DNA of 64,000 bases. Source: Pedobacter planticolens (GTDB lineage: Bacteria; Bacteroidota; Bacteroidia; Sphingobacteriales; Sphingobacteriaceae). This document shows positions 16,763 through 27,728 of this stretch, piece by piece. The first letter of the stretch is position 1, and each line of letters begins with the position of its first letter. The position numbers and the translations under genes are program-made. The notes beneath the pieces were generated by a model that was given only the letters and a program-made list of their open reading frames with translations, was not told where the DNA came from and did not search any database. The stretch is from NCBI RefSeq assembly GCF_014172375.1, contig NZ_WNXD01000001.1, positions 1,240,001 through 1,304,000 on the forward strand. The letters are read 5' to 3'.

Positions 16763-17440
16763 ATGAAAGTTCTAATTATAGAGGATGAAAAAACATTAGC
16801 TTATGAAATGGAAGCTTTTTTAAAGAAGGCTTTTTACCTCTGTGATATGGCGCATACGTTTAAAGATGCACTTGAAATGTTGGGTATTAACCAATATGAT
16901 TTCATTTTAATAGATTTAGGATTACCCGATGGTGATGGTTTAGATATTTTAAAGCAAACAAAAAAGCACAATCCAGAGGCAGCTTGCATTATTTTAACGG
17001 CCAGAGGGAATTTAGAAGATAAAGTAATTGGATTAGATCTTGGAGCTGATGATTACCTTGCCAAGCCATTTTACCTTTTAGAGCTTCAATCGAGGATGCA
17101 AGCTGTAGCTAGAAGAAAATTTAACATTAATGTAGAACTACTCGCTTTAGGAGAATTTAACATAGACCTACAAAAAAGATTGGTGTTGCATCCTACTGCA
17201 GAAATTGAGCTTTCTAAAAAGGAATTTGATGTGTTAAGTTATCTTTTATTGAACAAAAATAGAGTGCTTACTCGTATGCAACTTAGCGAACATATTTGGG
17301 GAACTTATGCCGATGATGATTACGATTCTAATTACATAGATGCACACATTAAAAACATACGGAAGAAATTAAATGTTTTTGGAACAACAGATTGGCTAGA
17401 AACCGTTCGGGGTGTGGGCTATAGAATTAAGCATAGATGA
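16763..17440 (+). CDS. OmpR/PhoB-family response regulator
   Basis: A 225-residue DNA-binding response regulator. The receiver domain (about 1-115) has the acidic pair near residue 7-8 (IIEDEK), phospho-acceptor D51 in ILIDLGLPDGDGL, and K101 in LAKPFYL. A winged-helix output domain (about 125-225) carries LSKKEFDVLSYLL and NYIDAHIKNIRKKL, ending in VRGVGYRIK. Its stop overlaps the histidine kinase start by 4 bp (ATGA), so the two are translationally coupled. Likely targets are its own operon, including the barrel protein, but no operator could be assigned. Confidence 0.96.
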   Translation: MKVLIIEDEKTLAYEMEAFLKKAFYLCDMAHTFKDALEMLGINQYDFILIDLGLPDGDGLDILKQTKKHNPEAACIILTARGNLEDKVIGLDLGADDYLAKPFYLLELQSRMQAVARRKFNINVELLALGEFNIDLQKRLVLHPTAEIELSKKEFDVLSYLLLNKNRVLTRMQLSEHIWGTYADDDYDSNYIDAHIKNIRKKLNVFGTTDWLETVRGVGYRIKHR

Positions 17441-18753
17441 AATTATCTACCAAATTAGTGCTGTTTATTACAGGGTCAAAATTGGCAGTAGCATTGCTGT
17501 TTGTCCTTTCTTTGCCTTTTTTGGTGCAACAAATAGCTTCTCAATTTACTAATTACACCTTACGCGAACAGAAAAAGAAAGTAATTAGTGATGTAGCTAA
17601 AAATGGCGTAGATTACTATTTACAAGGAGAAAAGAATTTTGGTAGCTACACCATGCTTAAAGAAGAATACATTGCGATTGAGCAAGTGCAACCAAATGAG
17701 CATATTGATACCATTAAAAACTCACAACGTGTATTTGTAGATAAAGACACCCTTAACTACAGAATATTAAGCTATACGTTTAAAAATGGAAACCAAAACT
17801 ACTTATTAGAGATTGGTAAGGCTACATCAAGCATCAACCAATATAATAAACCACTGCAACGCTTTGCATTGTACATTTTGGTGGCGTTAATTGCGTTAAC
17901 CTTAATAATTGATTTGGTATTTACACGGATGCTCATTAAACCACTGGCAAAAATTATTCGTACTAAACTACTTCATCGTAAATTTCCATTTCGCACACCA
18001 TTAGAAAAAGTAAAAACCAGTACTACCGATTTTAGCTATTTAGATGAATCGTTAGTGTTGTTGCTGGATAAAATTAATGAGGCTTTTGCTAAGGAAAAGG
18101 AATTTACCGCCAATGTATCCCATGAGTTAATGACACCCATTAGCATATTGCAAAGTAAAATGGAGAACTTATTGGCTGATGAGCCTTTGAGTGAAGAAGT
18201 TTCATTAAGAATTATTGAGATGATGAAAACATTAGATCGACTTAAAAAGATTTCGGGATCGTTGTTATTGATATCAAGAATTGAAAACGAACAGTATGTA
18301 AAAAATGATATAGTTAAACCGCTAAACTTGTTTAATGATATTATTGAAGAAATAGGTCATCGGCTGCAAACACAAAATATCTCTTTAACGTTAAATATCT
18401 CTCCAGATGCTATATTGAAAAATGTGAATTATGATTTGCTCTTTCAACTTTTTTATAACCTCATTAACAATGCTATAAAGTTTAATATCCCCAATGGGAG
18501 AATTTCTATTACGGATAAACAGCATGAAAATAACACGTACGAACTTAAAATAAGTGATACGGGCATTGGTATTGCGGAAGATCAGCTGCCATTCATTTTT
18601 AAAAGGTTTAGAAGAACAAATTCTACAGAAGCTGTTGGGCATGGTTTAGGGTTAGCTATTGTTAAAACGATAGCTATTTATCATCAAGTAGAAATAGAAG
18701 TTGAATCTAAAATTGGTGAAGGAACAACGTTTAAGGTTTTATTTGTTAAGTAG
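17437..18753 (+). CDS. Sensor histidine kinase
   Basis: A 438-residue membrane kinase. Membrane helices lie at about residues 8-32 and 143-166, with a periplasmic sensor region of about 110 residues between them. The HisKA motif has phospho-acceptor H229 in NVSHELMTPIS, with methionine where arginine is usual. The ATPase domain shows an N-box (NLINNAIKFN), G1 (DTGIGI) and G2 (GHGLGLAIV). It partners with the adjacent OmpR-type regulator. The signal sensed cannot be predicted; the neighbouring secreted and barrel proteins suggest an envelope-related signal. Confidence 0.95.
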   Translation: MKLSTKLVLFITGSKLAVALLFVLSLPFLVQQIASQFTNYTLREQKKKVISDVAKNGVDYYLQGEKNFGSYTMLKEEYIAIEQVQPNEHIDTIKNSQRVFVDKDTLNYRILSYTFKNGNQNYLLEIGKATSSINQYNKPLQRFALYILVALIALTLIIDLVFTRMLIKPLAKIIRTKLLHRKFPFRTPLEKVKTSTTDFSYLDESLVLLLDKINEAFAKEKEFTANVSHELMTPISILQSKMENLLADEPLSEEVSLRIIEMMKTLDRLKKISGSLLLISRIENEQYVKNDIVKPLNLFNDIIEEIGHRLQTQNISLTLNISPDAILKNVNYDLLFQLFYNLINNAIKFNIPNGRISITDKQHENNTYELKISDTGIGIAEDQLPFIFKRFRRTNSTEAVGHGLGLAIVKTIAIYHQVEIEVESKIGEGTTFKVLFVK

Positions 18754-18806
18754 TTTGAATAATAATAAACCACATAGACATATAGTAAACATTGTTTTAA
18801 GACGCT

Positions 18807-18890
18807 CGTCATTGCGAGGTACGAAGCAATCCTAATGCGTTAGTAAAGAAAACCCAGCGTTGTAAGATTGCTTCGTACCTCGCAATGACG
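18807..18890. repeat. 25-bp perfect inverted repeat (REP-like)
   Basis: Left arm 18807-18831 (CGTCATTGCGAGGTACGAAG then CAATC) and right arm 18866-18890 are perfect complements around a 34-nt loop. It lies just after the histidine kinase gene. Similar blocks of the type GTCATTGCGAGG occur nearby, so it belongs to a dispersed palindromic family. Confidence 0.85.
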
Positions 18891-18910
18891 AACAGACTAG
18901 CGCTACGTCA

Positions 18911-19078
18911 TTCCCAACTCGATTGGGAATCGTAATGCAATAGTAGACCTTTTATCTCTTTGCGAGGAGTGCAGCGACGTGGCAATCTCCTACTTTATAT
19001 CATTTTATTAGCATGAAGGAGGTTGCCACGACCATTACCGATGAAAAATCGGAGAATGCTCTCGCAAAGACGAACTTC
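18911..19078. repeat. Cluster of degenerate REP-like palindromes
   Basis: The segment contains CCCAACTCGATTGGGAATCG (compare 20408-20427) and a larger inverted pair: TTTGCGAGGAGTGCAGCGACGTGGCAATCTCC-type sequence near 18959-18990 against GGAGGTTGCCACGAC and CTCTCGCAAAGACG near 19018-19075. These blocks recur at 20402-20432 and 22278-22323. No coding potential is seen in the 18754-19126 gap. Confidence 0.7.
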
Positions 19079-19080
19079 AT

Positions 19081-19107
19081 AAAAAAAGCCCCGATTTCTC
19101 GAGGCTT
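19081..19107 (-). terminator. Terminator of the alcohol dehydrogenase gene
   Basis: On the minus strand, stem AAGCCTCGA/TCGGGGCTT (one G-U) with a GAAA tetraloop is followed by a run of T. It starts 19 bp after the stop codon at 19127. Confidence 0.88.
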
Positions 19108-19126
19108 CAATTAGAAGATAAACTCC

Positions 19127-20164
19127 TTAAAGTGTTTTCATGTCAATTACAAATCTGTAACGCACATCACCTTTAACCATTCTTTGGTAAGATGCTGTAA
19201 TATCTTTAATATCAATTAATTCTATATCCGATACAATATTGTTTTCAGCACAAAAATCAAGCATTTCTTGCGTTTCTTTAATACCACCAATACCAGAACC
19301 GGCTAAGCTTTTTCTGCCACCAATTAATGAGAACGGATGAATTGGATATGGTGCTGGAACACCAACTACAATATGAGTACCGTTTGTTCTTAATAAAGAA
19401 AGGTACATGTTCATATCATGATCTGCCGAAACAGTATCTAAAATGAAATCGAACGTTCCGGTAACCGCTTTTACTTGTTCAGCATCAGATGTTACCACAA
19501 AATGATGTGCGCCTAAAGCTTTTGCAGCAGCTTCTTTGTTTGGCGAAGTACTTAAAACAGTTACTTCTGCACCGAAAGCTACACCAAACTTAACCGCCAT
19601 GTGGCCTAAACCACCTAAGCCTAATACCGCTAGTTTATGCCCCTTACCTACTTTCCAATGTCTTAATGGCGAATAGGTTGTAATACCTGCACAAAGTAAA
19701 GGTGCTGTTGCGGCAAGTGATAGTTTTTCTGAAATGTGTAATACAAACTCTTCACGAACAACAATAGTGTTAGCATAACCTCCATAAGTTGGTACGCCAT
19801 CTCTTCCTTTGCCGTTATAAGTTTGCGTGCTTCCTTCTAGGCAATATTGTTCAAGATCTGCCTTGCAGTTTTCACATACTTGACATGAATCTACCATACA
19901 GCCCACACCCGCTAACTCATTTACTTTAAAGTTTTTAACATGGTCGCCCACTTTAATTACTTTACCCACAATCTCATGACCTGGCACCATTGGAAATATA
20001 CCTGGAAACCAATCGTTTTTAATTTGATGAAGATCGCTATGGCATACACCACAGTATAAAATTTCTAATTGAACATCGTGAGGACCAACCTCTCTGTGTT
20101 CGAAATTCCATGGAGCTAAATCTGTTTCAGCGTTTTGCGCTGCATATCCTTTTGATTGTATCAT
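19127..20164 (-). CDS. Zinc-dependent NAD(P) alcohol dehydrogenase (YahK/cinnamyl alcohol dehydrogenase type)
   Basis: A 345-residue cytosolic enzyme of the medium-chain dehydrogenase family that interconverts aldehydes and alcohols. Catalytic zinc ligands are visible in CGVCHSDLH and GHEIVGKV. The structural zinc cluster is CxxCxxCx7C in VDSCQVCENCKADLEQYC. The Rossmann motif is LGLGGLGHMAVKFG. The overall pattern (AAPLLCAGITTYSPL, GIGGIKETQEMLDFC) matches the broad-specificity YahK group, which usually prefers NADPH. It is a single gene with its own terminator; neighbours give no pathway hint. Confidence 0.95.
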   Translation of the reverse strand: MIQSKGYAAQNAETDLAPWNFEHREVGPHDVQLEILYCGVCHSDLHQIKNDWFPGIFPMVPGHEIVGKVIKVGDHVKNFKVNELAGVGCMVDSCQVCENCKADLEQYCLEGSTQTYNGKGRDGVPTYGGYANTIVVREEFVLHISEKLSLAATAPLLCAGITTYSPLRHWKVGKGHKLAVLGLGGLGHMAVKFGVAFGAEVTVLSTSPNKEAAAKALGAHHFVVTSDAEQVKAVTGTFDFILDTVSADHDMNMYLSLLRTNGTHIVVGVPAPYPIHPFSLIGGRKSLAGSGIGGIKETQEMLDFCAENNIVSDIELIDIKDITASYQRMVKGDVRYRFVIDMKTL

Positions 20165-20291
20165 ATTTTTAGATTTAAGTATACACGAAATTAAGGTATT
20201 GATGTGAACAGAAAAGGTGTTGACAGAAGTATTACCGAATGATTACAATTTAGCAAACTAACTATATAGAAATATAGCTAAGGGCGATTTG

Positions 20292-20374
20292 CCATCCTGA
20301 GCTAGCTTGCCCTGAGCATAGCCGAAGTGAAGGACTTACATAACGGGTCTTCGACTACGCTCAGACTGACATGC
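20292..20374. repeat. REP-like interspersed element, forward copy
   Basis: The counterpart of 14199-14281 in opposite orientation. It begins CCATCCTGAGCTAGC, contains CATAGCCGAAGTGAAG, and ends TCGACTACGCTCAGACTGAC then ATGC. It lies in the 430-bp gap upstream of the alcohol dehydrogenase gene, where no gene is seen. Confidence 0.75.
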
Positions 20375-20401
20375 GTAAAAAATAAACCACTTTGAATTGT
20401 G

Positions 20402-20565
20402 CGTCATACCCAACTCGATTGGGTATCCTAATGCTTTATACATGACTGTTCGCCTAGTGGTCGGTGTCTCACCGACCATCAGAGTTAAACTTTATTTCGG
20501 TAGGTGGAGACACCAACCGATAGTAAAATTCATTACGATTGCCAGTCAAGCTGGCAATGACGGCA
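20402..20565. repeat. Cluster of palindromic elements
   Basis: Three blocks follow each other. CCCAACTCGATTGGG at 20408-20422 is related to the block near 18917. An imperfect inverted repeat built on GGTCGGTGTCTCACCGACC (about 20459-20477) and GGTAGGTGGAGACACCAACC (about 20499-20518) follows, and then GCCAG-TCAAG-CTGGC at 20541-20555. No reading frame here looks genuine. Confidence 0.7.
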
Positions 20566-20594
20566 ATAGACTAATTATACACCTATGTGGTAAC

Positions 20595-20984
20595 CTACAC
20601 CAACACAGTATCTACAACAATAGTATGCGTTAGTATTTTATGAATTGGGCAAGCATTTGCAACGTTAAGTAATCGCGTTCTTTGTTGTTCATCCAACTCA
20701 CCTATCAATTCTATTTTGCGAATAAACTTTGTTTGCCCTTCTTCTTCAACAAGTTCAACGTTTACATCTATTCTTTCGAGTTCCCAAGCTTTCCGCTCTG
20801 CGTACATACGCACAGTTGCACAAGTACACGCACCTAAAGATGAAGCCAATAATTCTTTAGGAGAAAAACCTTTATCCTGTCCTCCTTTTTCAAGAGGTTC
20901 GTCTGCAATAACTATATTGCCCGTAGGCGATTTAATTTCTATTAGATAAGGTTCTGTTCCGATACTTGCTTTTATAGCTGCCAT
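20595..20984 (-). CDS. OsmC/Ohr-family peroxide-detoxification protein
   Basis: A 129-residue OsmC-like protein. Family members reduce organic peroxides or persulfides using two cysteines. Here they are seen in SSLGACTCATVRMYAERKAW (helix cysteine) and in LNVANACPIHKILTH (second cysteine with the CPIHK signature). The N-terminal half has the swapped beta-strands typical of the family (YLIEIKSPTGNIVIADEP). It is a cytosolic dimer in known cases. It lies 18 bp after a 43-codon membrane-protein frame on the same strand. Confidence 0.93.
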   Translation of the reverse strand: MAAIKASIGTEPYLIEIKSPTGNIVIADEPLEKGGQDKGFSPKELLASSLGACTCATVRMYAERKAWELERIDVNVELVEEEGQTKFIRKIELIGELDEQQRTRLLNVANACPIHKILTHTIVVDTVLV

Positions 20985-21002
20985 AATTTGTTTACCCAGT
21001 TA

Positions 21003-21134
21003 TTAATGCGCCTTATCGTCTGTATTCGCTTTTCTAAAAAACGTAAGTGAGAAAGTAATGATAAGTATAACTACACATACTGCTGATAAAGTAAGAAGTA
21101 ATATAAGTCCTTCGGTAGATTGATGTTGTTCCAT
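21003..21134 (-). CDS. Small single-pass membrane protein (43 aa)
   Basis: The reading frame runs ATG at 21132-21134 to TAA at 21003-21005 and gives 43 residues. It has a polar N-terminus (MEQHQSTEG), one membrane helix of about 23 hydrophobic residues (LILLLTLSAVCVVILIITFSL) and a charged tail (FFRKANTDDKAH). The tail after a hydrophobic helix suggests an N-out, C-in single-pass protein. It lies 18 bp upstream of the OsmC start on the same strand. No family is recognised. The clean topology and tight spacing support a real small gene. Confidence 0.6.
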   Translation of the reverse strand: MEQHQSTEGLILLLTLSAVCVVILIITFSLTFFRKANTDDKAH

Positions 21135-21258
21135 GATGAATAATTTTACTAAAGTTAATTAATTTATTTTGCACAACTAATAATATGCTTTAGAAAATTT
21201 GATATGGTTTTTACATAAACCGTCACCACCCTACTTTGTAGCCAAGTGAAATCTTGAA

Positions 21259-21335
21259 CGTCTTTCCCGCGAAAGCGGGAATCGTAATGCATAAAAAAGT
21301 CTAAATTGCATTACGTTTCTCAATCGAACGAGCAC
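21259..21335. repeat. REP-like palindrome pair
   Basis: A short hairpin CCCGC-GAAA-GCGGG at 21266-21279 is followed by ATCGTAATGCA (21280-21290) and its partial complement TGCATTACG (21307-21315). The block GGGAATCGTAATGCA also occurs near 18925-18940, linking this to the same dispersed family. It lies downstream of the GNAT gene. Confidence 0.65.
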
Positions 21336-21350
21336 AGCGGAAAATCTATT

Positions 21351-21854
21351 CTAATTTAATCGTTTCTCATAACAATAAAATCGTAAACCTGGTCTAAAGC
21401 CCAAGCCTATTTCGCCAGCAAAAGCATAGCCTAATTTCGGAAATAATTTTTGGGTGGCTTCATTTTTAGTATTAGTATCTATGCGTAATAGATTAATGTT
21501 ACGAGCAATCGCATTTTGTTCTGCTTGTTGTAATAATGCTACTGCAACGCCTTTGCCTTGGTACTGCGGATTTACCGCTAAACGATGTGTAACAATTGCA
21601 GTTTCGGTAATATCCCAACCTACCTGTGCATATTCTTCATCTTGATCGGTCGTAATAGCAGCAATGCCAGCAATAGTTCCATCAATTTCGGCTACCCAAA
21701 GCTGATTTAGGCTAATATCCTTTTCAAAAACAGTTGCATTTGGATAGGTTTTATCCCATTGCATATTACCTGCGGCATTCATTAAGGGTACAACGGCTTT
21801 TACCACTTGCATTACTTCGGGCACATCTTTTAGCGTAGCTTCTCTAATAATCAT
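21351..21854 (-). CDS. GNAT-family N-acetyltransferase
   Basis: The start at 21854 (MIIREATLKDVPEVMQVVKAV) is chosen over an upstream ATG at 21878, because the first conserved strand of GNAT proteins begins right here. The protein is 167 residues. The acetyl-CoA binding motif A is visible as VTHRLAVNPQYQGKGVAVALLQQAEQ, and motif B as LLRIDTNTKNEATQKLFPKLGY. The acceptor substrate cannot be predicted. The 21-bp palindrome array begins 100 bp upstream of this start, on its promoter side. Confidence 0.92.
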   Translation of the reverse strand: MIIREATLKDVPEVMQVVKAVVPLMNAAGNMQWDKTYPNATVFEKDISLNQLWVAEIDGTIAGIAAITTDQDEEYAQVGWDITETAIVTHRLAVNPQYQGKGVAVALLQQAEQNAIARNINLLRIDTNTKNEATQKLFPKLGYAFAGEIGLGFRPGLRFYCYEKRLN

Positions 21855-21953
21855 ATTACCGTAAATGTACAAAAACAAACTAAATAGGTATTAAACGGCA
21901 GTTTTACCTTAATTCAAGGTGTATTGCTGCTAAGGAATTACCAATAAGCAGAC

Positions 21954-22208
21954 AACATAGAACTTTTGTTCATGAACAAAAGTTCTATGTTCATGAACAA
22001 AAGCAAAATGTTTATGAACAAAAGCAAAATGTTCATGAACAAAAGTTAAATGTTCATGAACAAAAGAGAAATGTTTATGAACAAAAGCAAAATGTTCATG
22101 AACAAAAGAGAAATGTTTATGAACAAAAGCAAAATGCTCATGAACAAAAGAGAAATGTTTATGAACAAAAGCAAAATGTTCATGAACAAAAGTTAAATGT
22201 TCATGAAC
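21954..22208. repeat. Twelve-unit 21-bp tandem array of GTT(C/T)ATGAAC palindromes, headed by a 38-bp perfect palindrome
   Basis: Cores begin at 21968, 21989, 22010, 22031, 22052, 22073, 22094, 22115, 22136, 22157, 22178 and 22199, exactly every 21 bp. The consensus is ATGTTCATGAACAAAAGCAAA. Seven cores are the perfect 10-bp palindrome GTTCATGAAC; four read GTTTATGAAC and one GCTCATGAAC. The first unit lies in a perfect 38-bp palindrome at 21954-21991. Spacing of about two helical turns places every core on the same DNA face. In the plus frame units with TTAA introduce stops, so it is not coding. Confidence 0.93.
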
Positions 22209-22339
22209 AAAAGTTTAAAATTTATTAAAAATGAACTTTTATTTGACGTAAAAGATCTTAATCAATGCTTGATAAGCATAAAGGAGATTGCCACAGTCGG
22301 CGGAAAGCCTTCTTCGCAATGACGAGTGTGTTATAAGTC

Positions 22340-23737
22340 TTACTTCGTTATAAAAGGAAAATATTTATTCTCTACATGTGAGTTTAACAAAATTGCTTCC
22401 ATCTTTTTAACTACATCAGGATATTTACTAGCTAAATTAGTTAGCTCTTTTGGATCAGTACTTAAATCATATAAAGCAATTGGACTATTTGGGTTTTTCA
22501 TTACATTTTCTTTTATCGCTTTCCATTTGCCCATTCTTACCGCTTGTCTGCCCCCATCTTCATGAAACTCCCAATATAAAAACTCATGCTGTTTTTGTGT
22601 GCCTTTGTTTAATAGCGTTGGTAAAATAGAAATGCCATCGGTAGTTTTCAATTTTTTTCCGCCAGCAAGCTCAGCAAAAGTTGGCATGAAATCCCAAAAT
22701 GCACCAATCTGATCTGATACCTGTGGTTTTATTTTACCAGGCCAATTTACAATAACAGGTTCTCTAATTCCACCTTCGGTCAGTTGTCTTTTAATTCCTT
22801 TAAAACCACCGCTACTGTTAAAAAACTCAGGATCATTTCCACCTTCTTTATGTGGACCATTATCACTTGCAAAAACAATCAGTGTATTTTTATCTAAACC
22901 CAATGCTTTTAATTTCTTTATGACTTCGCCCACATAATTATCAAGCTTAGTCACCATAGCAGCATAAGCAGCATGTGGGTATGCTTGTGGCTGATAATTC
23001 TCCCCATTCCAATCCATTTTAATGTTTTTAGGCTGTTCATTAAATTTCTTTTTATAGTATTCGAATGTTTTATCACCTGCCGGAAGTTGCAAAGCCGCAT
23101 GAGGTAACGTATACGCCAAATACATAAAAAATGGCTTAGACTTATTCTTATCCATAAAAGCCATAGCCTGTTTTTGTATCAGCTCTGGTGCATACTGTTG
23201 TAAGTTGGTTAAGGTATTAGGCAAATCTACTTTGGTTAAATTATTCCATAAATGATCAGGAAAAAAGTTATGAGATTGTCGCTGGCAATTGTAACCGTAA
23301 AACTGATCTACCCCTTGTTTAACTGGATCACCTTCAGAACCTGGATAACCCATGCCCCATTTACCAAATACACCAGTTGCATAACCTGCATCTTTAAACA
23401 TTTCGGGCATAATATAGGCCGAATCAGGTAATGGCAACTGTCCTTCTGGTTTAATCTCATAATTCCCTCTAATTGGCGTGTGTCCTGTATGCAATCCCGT
23501 CATTAAAGATGCTCTTGAAGGCGCACAAACAGAAGTTCCAGCATAAAATTGAGTAAAGCGGATTCCGCCTTTGGCTAATTTATCAATATTTGGTGTTTCT
23601 ATTAATTGCTGACCATAACTACCTAAATCGCCATAGCCCATATCATCTGCCAAAATAAAAACAACATTAGGTTTTTGTTGGGCTTTTAATCCTATTGCTA
23701 ACGCGATGAGGAAACAGGTAAGGAAACATTTTTTCAT
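22340..23737 (-). CDS. Sulfatase (family S1), secreted
   Basis: A 465-residue sulfatase with a signal peptide (MKKCFLTCFLIALAIGLKAQ). The metal-binding acidic pair is D31-D32 (FILADDMGYGD). The maturation motif C71-APSR (CAPSRASLMTG) has its cysteine intact; it needs conversion to formylglycine by a maturase not encoded in this window. Later motifs include GKWGMGYPG, VFASDNGPHKEGG and GGIREPVIVNWPGK. It hydrolyses sulfate esters; the substrate is unknown. Its start lies 12 bp beyond the terminator of a 59-codon gene on the same strand. It serves as the reference for the interrupted sulfatase at 12609-14048. Confidence 0.95.
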   Translation of the reverse strand: MKKCFLTCFLIALAIGLKAQQKPNVVFILADDMGYGDLGSYGQQLIETPNIDKLAKGGIRFTQFYAGTSVCAPSRASLMTGLHTGHTPIRGNYEIKPEGQLPLPDSAYIMPEMFKDAGYATGVFGKWGMGYPGSEGDPVKQGVDQFYGYNCQRQSHNFFPDHLWNNLTKVDLPNTLTNLQQYAPELIQKQAMAFMDKNKSKPFFMYLAYTLPHAALQLPAGDKTFEYYKKKFNEQPKNIKMDWNGENYQPQAYPHAAYAAMVTKLDNYVGEVIKKLKALGLDKNTLIVFASDNGPHKEGGNDPEFFNSSGGFKGIKRQLTEGGIREPVIVNWPGKIKPQVSDQIGAFWDFMPTFAELAGGKKLKTTDGISILPTLLNKGTQKQHEFLYWEFHEDGGRQAVRMGKWKAIKENVMKNPNSPIALYDLSTDPKELTNLASKYPDVVKKMEAILLNSHVENKYFPFITK

Positions 23738-23748
23738 AGTGTAAATTT

Positions 23749-23776
23749 AAAAAAAGCACCGGTTTCCCAGTGCTTT
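23749..23776 (-). terminator. Terminator with GAAA tetraloop
   Basis: On the minus strand a 10-bp stem (AAAGCACTGG with CCGGTGCTTT, one G-U) is closed by GAAA and followed by T residues. It starts 3 bp after the stop of the 59-residue gene and separates it from the sulfatase gene. Confidence 0.85.
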
Positions 23777-23779
23777 ATG

Positions 23780-23959
23780 TTATCGTTTATTTTCGTGCTT
23801 TCGATTATTATCTTTATTCGAAGTTTGATCAGAACGTTGGCCTCCTCCATTTGAAATGCCATTCATCTTCTTGTCTACTTTTATATCATGATTGGTACGG
23901 TCTGCAATCGGACTTCCTTGTGTGGTCGGATTGTTCTTTGGCATTTTTACATCTTTCAT
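23780..23959 (-). CDS. Small hydrophilic protein (59 aa)
   Basis: The frame runs ATG at 23957-23959 to TAA at 23780-23782. The product is 59 residues, highly charged and probably disordered: MKDVKMPKNNPTTQGSPIAD near the N-terminus, then NGISNGGGQRSDQTSNKDNN and a basic tail. There is no signal peptide or membrane segment. A strong terminator directly after the stop supports a real transcription unit. The family is not recognised; small Gly/Asn-rich proteins of this kind are frequent in Sphingobacteriales. Confidence 0.6.
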   Translation of the reverse strand: MKDVKMPKNNPTTQGSPIADRTNHDIKVDKKMNGISNGGGQRSDQTSNKDNNRKHENKR

Positions 23960-24074
23960 CTTTTAAGGTTTTAATTAAAAACTAGTTGAATGGAGCGTTA
24001 TTTAATAAACCTTAAAAATTAATATTTGTTTTATTTTACCAACCTTATCATTATCTATTAGCACAGGTAATTAG

Positions 24075-27251
<3,177 letters not shown>

Positions 27252-27332
27252 TTAATTAGTTTTAATGCATAGAAATGCATTGGTACTCCTAAAATAGACA
27301 TGCAATTTCTTATACTGCAATTAATTATAACG

Positions 27333-27514
27333 CAAACGTTTGATTATTCAACCGCTTAATCTTTAGCTGTTAAACCAGTTTGCTTGTTAGCTGATATTTA
27401 GTATAAAGTATAACTTTCTATAATTCATTAAGTAGAAATCTAATGTTTAAAAGATGTATATCTCTGTTAGTTTTTTGATTTATTATATTAAAGCTAAAAT
27501 AAATCAAACGTTTG
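27333..27514. promoter_or_regulatory. Two LacI-family-type operators upstream of GH2 gene
   Basis: The 10-bp palindrome CAAACGTTTG occurs at 27333-27342 (context CGCAAACGTTTGATT) and at 27505-27514 (context AATCAAACGTTTGCG). The flanks are mirror images, so each site reads GCAAACGTTTGATT from one strand. They are 172 bp apart. LacI-family regulators bind this kind of central-CG palindrome and can loop between two sites. No LacI gene is in the window. The rest of the 27237-27728 gap shows only the tRNA promoter. Confidence 0.55.
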
Positions 27515-27675
27515 CGCTGTTATTGATAAAAATAGAAAATTAACCTGACTGATAGTTTTACTTAATAAACAGTGATTTTGGCTTAAAAATAAGTTGAAAA
27601 TAAATACACTTTACCGCTGATAATTAACACGTTAAAATGCTTTAAATAAAGCTATTCAACTTTTTTCAGAAATAG

Positions 27676-27706
27676 TTGGGCAAATACATTTTAATTTCTA
27701 TATTTG
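27676..27706 (+). promoter_or_regulatory. tRNA-Lys promoter
   Basis: TTG at 27676-27678, a 20-nt spacer, and TATATTTG at 27699-27706 form a complete Bacteroidota primary-sigma promoter, 22 bp upstream of the tRNA. Confidence 0.8.
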
Positions 27707-27728
27707 CCCCTCCTTAAACAAAAGGAAT

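Noticed and set aside
21954..22208. CRISPR array
   Set aside because: Units are contiguous 21-mers without unique spacers, and no cas genes are nearby.
23770..23985. Plus-strand 71-residue frame
   Set aside because: It is antisense to the 59-residue gene and its terminator, and its composition (Leu/Ser/Tyr/Cys rich) is not that of a real protein.
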